Assembly: GCA_005877655.1 (NCBI GenBank)
Contig: VBOC01000049.1
Location: 1-8,561 of the forward strand
Length of the DNA: 8,561 nucleotides
Direction: 5' to 3'
DNA from: Ignavibacteria bacterium
GTDB lineage: Bacteria > Bacteroidota > Ignavibacteria > UBA10030 > SZUA-254
Numbering within the stretch: the first letter of the stretch is position 1; each line of letters begins with the position of its first letter. A program made the translations under genes and the position numbers. This document shows positions 6,431 to 8,561 of the stretch, in pieces. The notes under the pieces are model-generated. The model ran no database searches and was not told the origin of the DNA. It saw only the letters and a program-made list of their open reading frames with translations.

Positions 6431-6446
6431 CTCCTTCCACCTGCTC

Positions 6447-7232
6447 ATGACAAAGGAACAACTGAGAGATCTCCTTCAACGATACAGACGCGGCGGCCTC
6501 AGCGAGCAACAGATCATCGAACAACTCACCACGTTGCGCCCGGAGTCTCTCGGATTCGCCACCGTCGACCATCATCGCCAGCTCCGGCAGGGGTTTCCCG
6601 AGGTGATCCTGTGCCAGGGAAAGTCCCCCCAACAGGTAGCTGAAATCGCGGATCGTCTTGCATCGCGGGGGCAGCCGCTCCTTGCGACAAGGGCAACAGA
6701 GGAACAGTTCAAGACGGTGAAACGGAAGGTCAGGAGGGCGCACTTCCATCCGGTCGCTCGCGCGATCACGGCGAACGAGCCGAAGCGTCCCGAATCCGGC
6801 CGGGGCCCCATCCTTGTCGTCACCGCGGGCACAGGGGATATCCCGGTGGCGGAAGAGGCGGTCATCACCGCGCGGATGCTCGGAAATCCCGTCGAAACGC
6901 TGTACGACGTGGGCGTGGCGGGGATTCACCGGCTGCTCTCCCAGAGCGAACGACTCGTGAGGGCCGAGGTGATCATCGTGGCTGCGGGCATGGAAGGCGC
7001 GCTGCCGAGCGTCGTAGGTGGATTGGTGGATGTGCCGGTCATCGCCGTCCCGACGTCCGTGGGATACGGAGCGAGTTTTGAAGGAATCACCGCGCTTCTG
7101 GCAATGCTGAATTCCTGCGCCAGCGGTGTGACCGTCGTAAACATCGATAACGGTTTCGGGGCGGGATTTGCCGCGAGCCTTATCAATCGCCGGAAAAGGG
7201 CGGTCATACCTCCGGGGAGATTGCGGTCGTGA
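6447..7232 (+). CDS. larB: Nickel-pincer cofactor biosynthesis protein LarB (pyridinium-3,5-bisthiocarboxylate mononucleotide pathway)
   Basis: LarB carboxylates nicotinic acid adenine dinucleotide at C5 of the pyridinium ring and cleaves off AMP, making the dicarboxylated mononucleotide that LarE and LarC turn into the nickel-pincer cofactor. The 261 residues show the LarB N-terminal part with LGFATVDHHRQLRQGFPEVI (35-54), and a C-terminal domain similar to AIR carboxylase PurE: VVTAGTGDIPVAEEA (124-138), YDVGVAGIHRL (153-163), AAGMEGALPSVVGGL (179-193) and PTSVGYG (202-208). Cys224 in LNSCASG fits the catalytic cysteine known in this family. ATG at 6447 gives the usual N-terminus; the frame is open to 6357 but that part is not LarB-like. 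No SD precedes the ATG and a terminator hairpin ends 16 nt before it, which is odd. larA, larC and larE are not in view. A CBS-type gene follows after 31 nt and is probably cotranscribed. Confidence 0.95.
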   Translation: MTKEQLRDLLQRYRRGGLSEQQIIEQLTTLRPESLGFATVDHHRQLRQGFPEVILCQGKSPQQVAEIADRLASRGQPLLATRATEEQFKTVKRKVRRAHFHPVARAITANEPKRPESGRGPILVVTAGTGDIPVAEEAVITARMLGNPVETLYDVGVAGIHRLLSQSERLVRAEVIIVAAGMEGALPSVVGGLVDVPVIAVPTSVGYGASFEGITALLAMLNSCASGVTVVNIDNGFGAGFAASLINRRKRAVIPPGRLRS

Positions 7233-7263
7233 CCATGCATCGGTACAATTAGAAGGATAGGCG

Positions 7264-8561
7264 ATGCTAGTCGATCTTAAGAAGATAAAGTATTGCGAAA
7301 ACATACTCGGGACGCTGGGCGATACGCCCCTCGTGCGCCTTCAGAAAGTGACGAGGGGGTTTAAGGGGACCTACTTTGCCAAGGTCGAAACGTTTAACCC
7401 GGGCGGCTCGGTGAAAGATAGAATCGGACTGGAGATTATAGAAGAAGCCGAGCGTGAAGGCCGTCTGCGGCCCGGCGGCACGATTGTCGAAGCGACGTCC
7501 GGAAATACCGGCATGGGGCTCGCCATCGTTGCCGCGATCAAGGGCTACAAGTGTGTTTTTACGATGCCGGACAAGATGAGCATCGAGAAGATCCGGCTGC
7601 TCCGCGCATTCGGCGCCGAGGTGATCGTAACGCCCACCGCCGTACCCCACGACTCTCCCGAAAGCTACACCGAAGTGGCGAAGCGGGTGGTCCGGGAAAC
7701 CCCCAACTCCATTCTCGCCAACCAGTACTTCAATCCGAAGAATCCCGAAGCGCACTATAAAACGACCGGACCCGAATTGTGGGAACAGACCGCGGGTCAG
7801 ATCGACTACTTCGTCTGCGGCGTAGGGATGGGCGGGACAATTTCCGGGGCCGGAAAGTATCTCAAAGAGAAAAATCCCAACGTGAAAGTCGTCGGGATCG
7901 ATCCCAAGGGATCGGTCCTCCGCGAGTATTTCTACACGAAAAAGTTCTCACCCGTCCTGAAGACATACAAAGTCGAGGGGATCGGACAGGACTGGCTCCC
8001 CGGAACGCTCAATTTCGAGGTCATCGACGACATGGTCGAGGCGACCGATAAGGAGTCGTTTCTGATGGCCCGAAGGCTGACCCGCGAGGAGGGAATCTTC
8101 GTGGGGGGCTCCGGGGGAACCGCCATGGCCGGGGCGCTCAAATATGCCGACCGGATGAAGGACGAGGACGTCATGGTGATCCTCCTCCCCGATACCGGCG
8201 AGCGGTACCTCAGCAAGATCTACAATGATGATTGGATGCGCGAGAACGGGTTCCTGATTCCCGACCGCATTACTGTTCGCTATGTCCTGCAGAGCAAAGC
8301 CAGGAACGTTCAGCAGCTCATCGCAATCGACCCGAGCACGACGGTCCGCCGCGCGCTCGACCTTTTTAAGGAACATGACGTCTCGCAACTGCCCGTCATC
8401 GACAAGGGGAAGCCCGTAGGGACGATCATCGATAACGATCTGATGTCCTCGGTGCTCGAGGATAATTCGCGCCTCGACGCCCAGGTGAGCAAGTTCATGA
8501 AAGCTCCCTTCCCCGTGATCGGCGCAGGCTCGCCTATCGAGCACGCCATTGATTTCCTGAA
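7264..8561 (+). CDS. Cystathionine beta-synthase/cysteine synthase-type PLP enzyme with C-terminal CBS domains, 3' end beyond window
   Basis: This is a fold-type II PLP enzyme of sulfur amino acid metabolism, joining serine or an activated serine to homocysteine or sulfide. The frame is open to the right edge, giving 432 residues. The cofactor lysine is Lys51 in NPGGSVKDR, the substrate loop is TSGNTG (78-83), and the phosphate-binding loop is GVGMGGT (186-192). LLPDTGERYLS (307-317) followed by WM (324-325) is the pattern of cystathionine beta-synthases rather than CysK/CysM. A first CBS domain spans about 349-400, and a second begins near 411 and is cut off; such Bateman pairs bind adenosyl ligands such as S-adenosylmethionine or AMP and regulate the enzyme. 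GGSGGTA (280-286) replaces the more usual GGSSGS/T. The start is supported by an AGAAGGA SD 6 nt before the ATG. Cystathionine beta-synthase is the likelier call; a cysteine synthase remains possible. Confidence 0.92.
   Translation, partial: MLVDLKKIKYCENILGTLGDTPLVRLQKVTRGFKGTYFAKVETFNPGGSVKDRIGLEIIEEAEREGRLRPGGTIVEATSGNTGMGLAIVAAIKGYKCVFTMPDKMSIEKIRLLRAFGAEVIVTPTAVPHDSPESYTEVAKRVVRETPNSILANQYFNPKNPEAHYKTTGPELWEQTAGQIDYFVCGVGMGGTISGAGKYLKEKNPNVKVVGIDPKGSVLREYFYTKKFSPVLKTYKVEGIGQDWLPGTLNFEVIDDMVEATDKESFLMARRLTREEGIFVGGSGGTAMAGALKYADRMKDEDVMVILLPDTGERYLSKIYNDDWMRENGFLIPDRITVRYVLQSKARNVQQLIAIDPSTTVRRALDLFKEHDVSQLPVIDKGKPVGTIIDNDLMSSVLEDNSRLDAQVSKFMKAPFPVIGAGSPIEHAIDFL

Larger units (their letters stand above)
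6028..6446. other. Divergent intergenic region between plsY and larB
   Basis: This stretch of 419 nt has no convincing protein gene. Frames that stay open across it have low-complexity or Arg/Ser/Cys-rich translations with no recognisable motif. It separates two outward-facing transcription units and holds, from left to right: a candidate plsY promoter with a palindrome (minus strand), a GC-rich inverted repeat, a compact small-RNA-like unit with its own terminator (plus strand), a candidate larB promoter, and a second intrinsic terminator next to the larB start. Confidence 0.85.

Noticed and set aside
6357..6446. Longer larB starting at TTG 6357
   Set aside because: The extra 30 residues are not LarB-like and overlap a promoter and a terminator; ATG at 6447 matches the known N-terminus.
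6405..7304. Minus-strand 299-aa open frame opposite larB
   Set aside because: It mirrors the larB frame, has Arg/His/Asp-rich composition and no recognisable domain, while larB on the plus strand is certain.
7267..8549. Minus-strand frames (up to 198 aa) and short plus-strand frames inside the CBS-type gene
   Set aside because: The plus-strand frame from 7264 encodes a complete PLP-enzyme domain with all key residues; the others are shadows.

Overview
This window comes from a GC-rich bacterial genome. It holds eight protein genes in two divergent groups around one intergenic region of about 420 bp. No mobile element, CRISPR array, tRNA or rRNA is visible. Most genes have Shine-Dalgarno (SD) sites, for example before the htrA, purB, tktC and CBS-type genes. 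The gene set (split transketolase, PlsY, a single-PDZ HtrA, a CBS-type PLP enzyme with Bateman domains, LarB) fits an uncultured bacterium, possibly of the Fibrobacterota-Chlorobiota-Bacteroidota group. That taxonomic guess is weak and rests on gene content only.

Minus strand, in transcription order from 6027 down to the left edge: plsY (acyl-phosphate:glycerol-3-phosphate acyltransferase, TTG start), the N-terminal and C-terminal halves of a split transketolase, an HtrA/Deg serine protease with one PDZ domain, purB (adenylosuccinate lyase), and an aldehyde dehydrogenase cut by the window edge. Three of the five junctions (plsY/tktN, htrA/purB, purB/aldehyde dehydrogenase) are 4-nt ATGA stop-start overlaps. 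The other two gaps are 51 and 25 nt. This looks like one housekeeping operon joining phospholipid synthesis, the non-oxidative pentose phosphate pathway, envelope protein quality control and purine synthesis.

Plus strand, from 6447 rightwards: larB (first enzyme of nickel-pincer nucleotide cofactor synthesis), then after 31 nt a cystathionine beta-synthase/cysteine synthase-type enzyme with a C-terminal Bateman (CBS-pair) region, cut by the right edge. No larA, larC or larE is visible.

The intergenic region (6028-6446) is the most interesting part. On the plus strand it carries an apparently free-standing small-RNA unit: an extended -10 element, a 5' hairpin whose loop shows ACCUCCU (identical to the core 16S anti-Shine-Dalgarno sequence), and a strong intrinsic terminator with eight T. 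Further on, a good sigma-70-like promoter is followed almost at once by a second intrinsic terminator, only 16 nt before the larB ATG. larB itself has no SD, so its expression may be controlled by attenuation. On the minus strand there is a candidate plsY promoter whose -35 overlaps a perfect 12-bp palindrome of LacI-family-operator style, and a GC-rich imperfect inverted repeat lies behind it. All calls come from reading the sequence; no database search was run.
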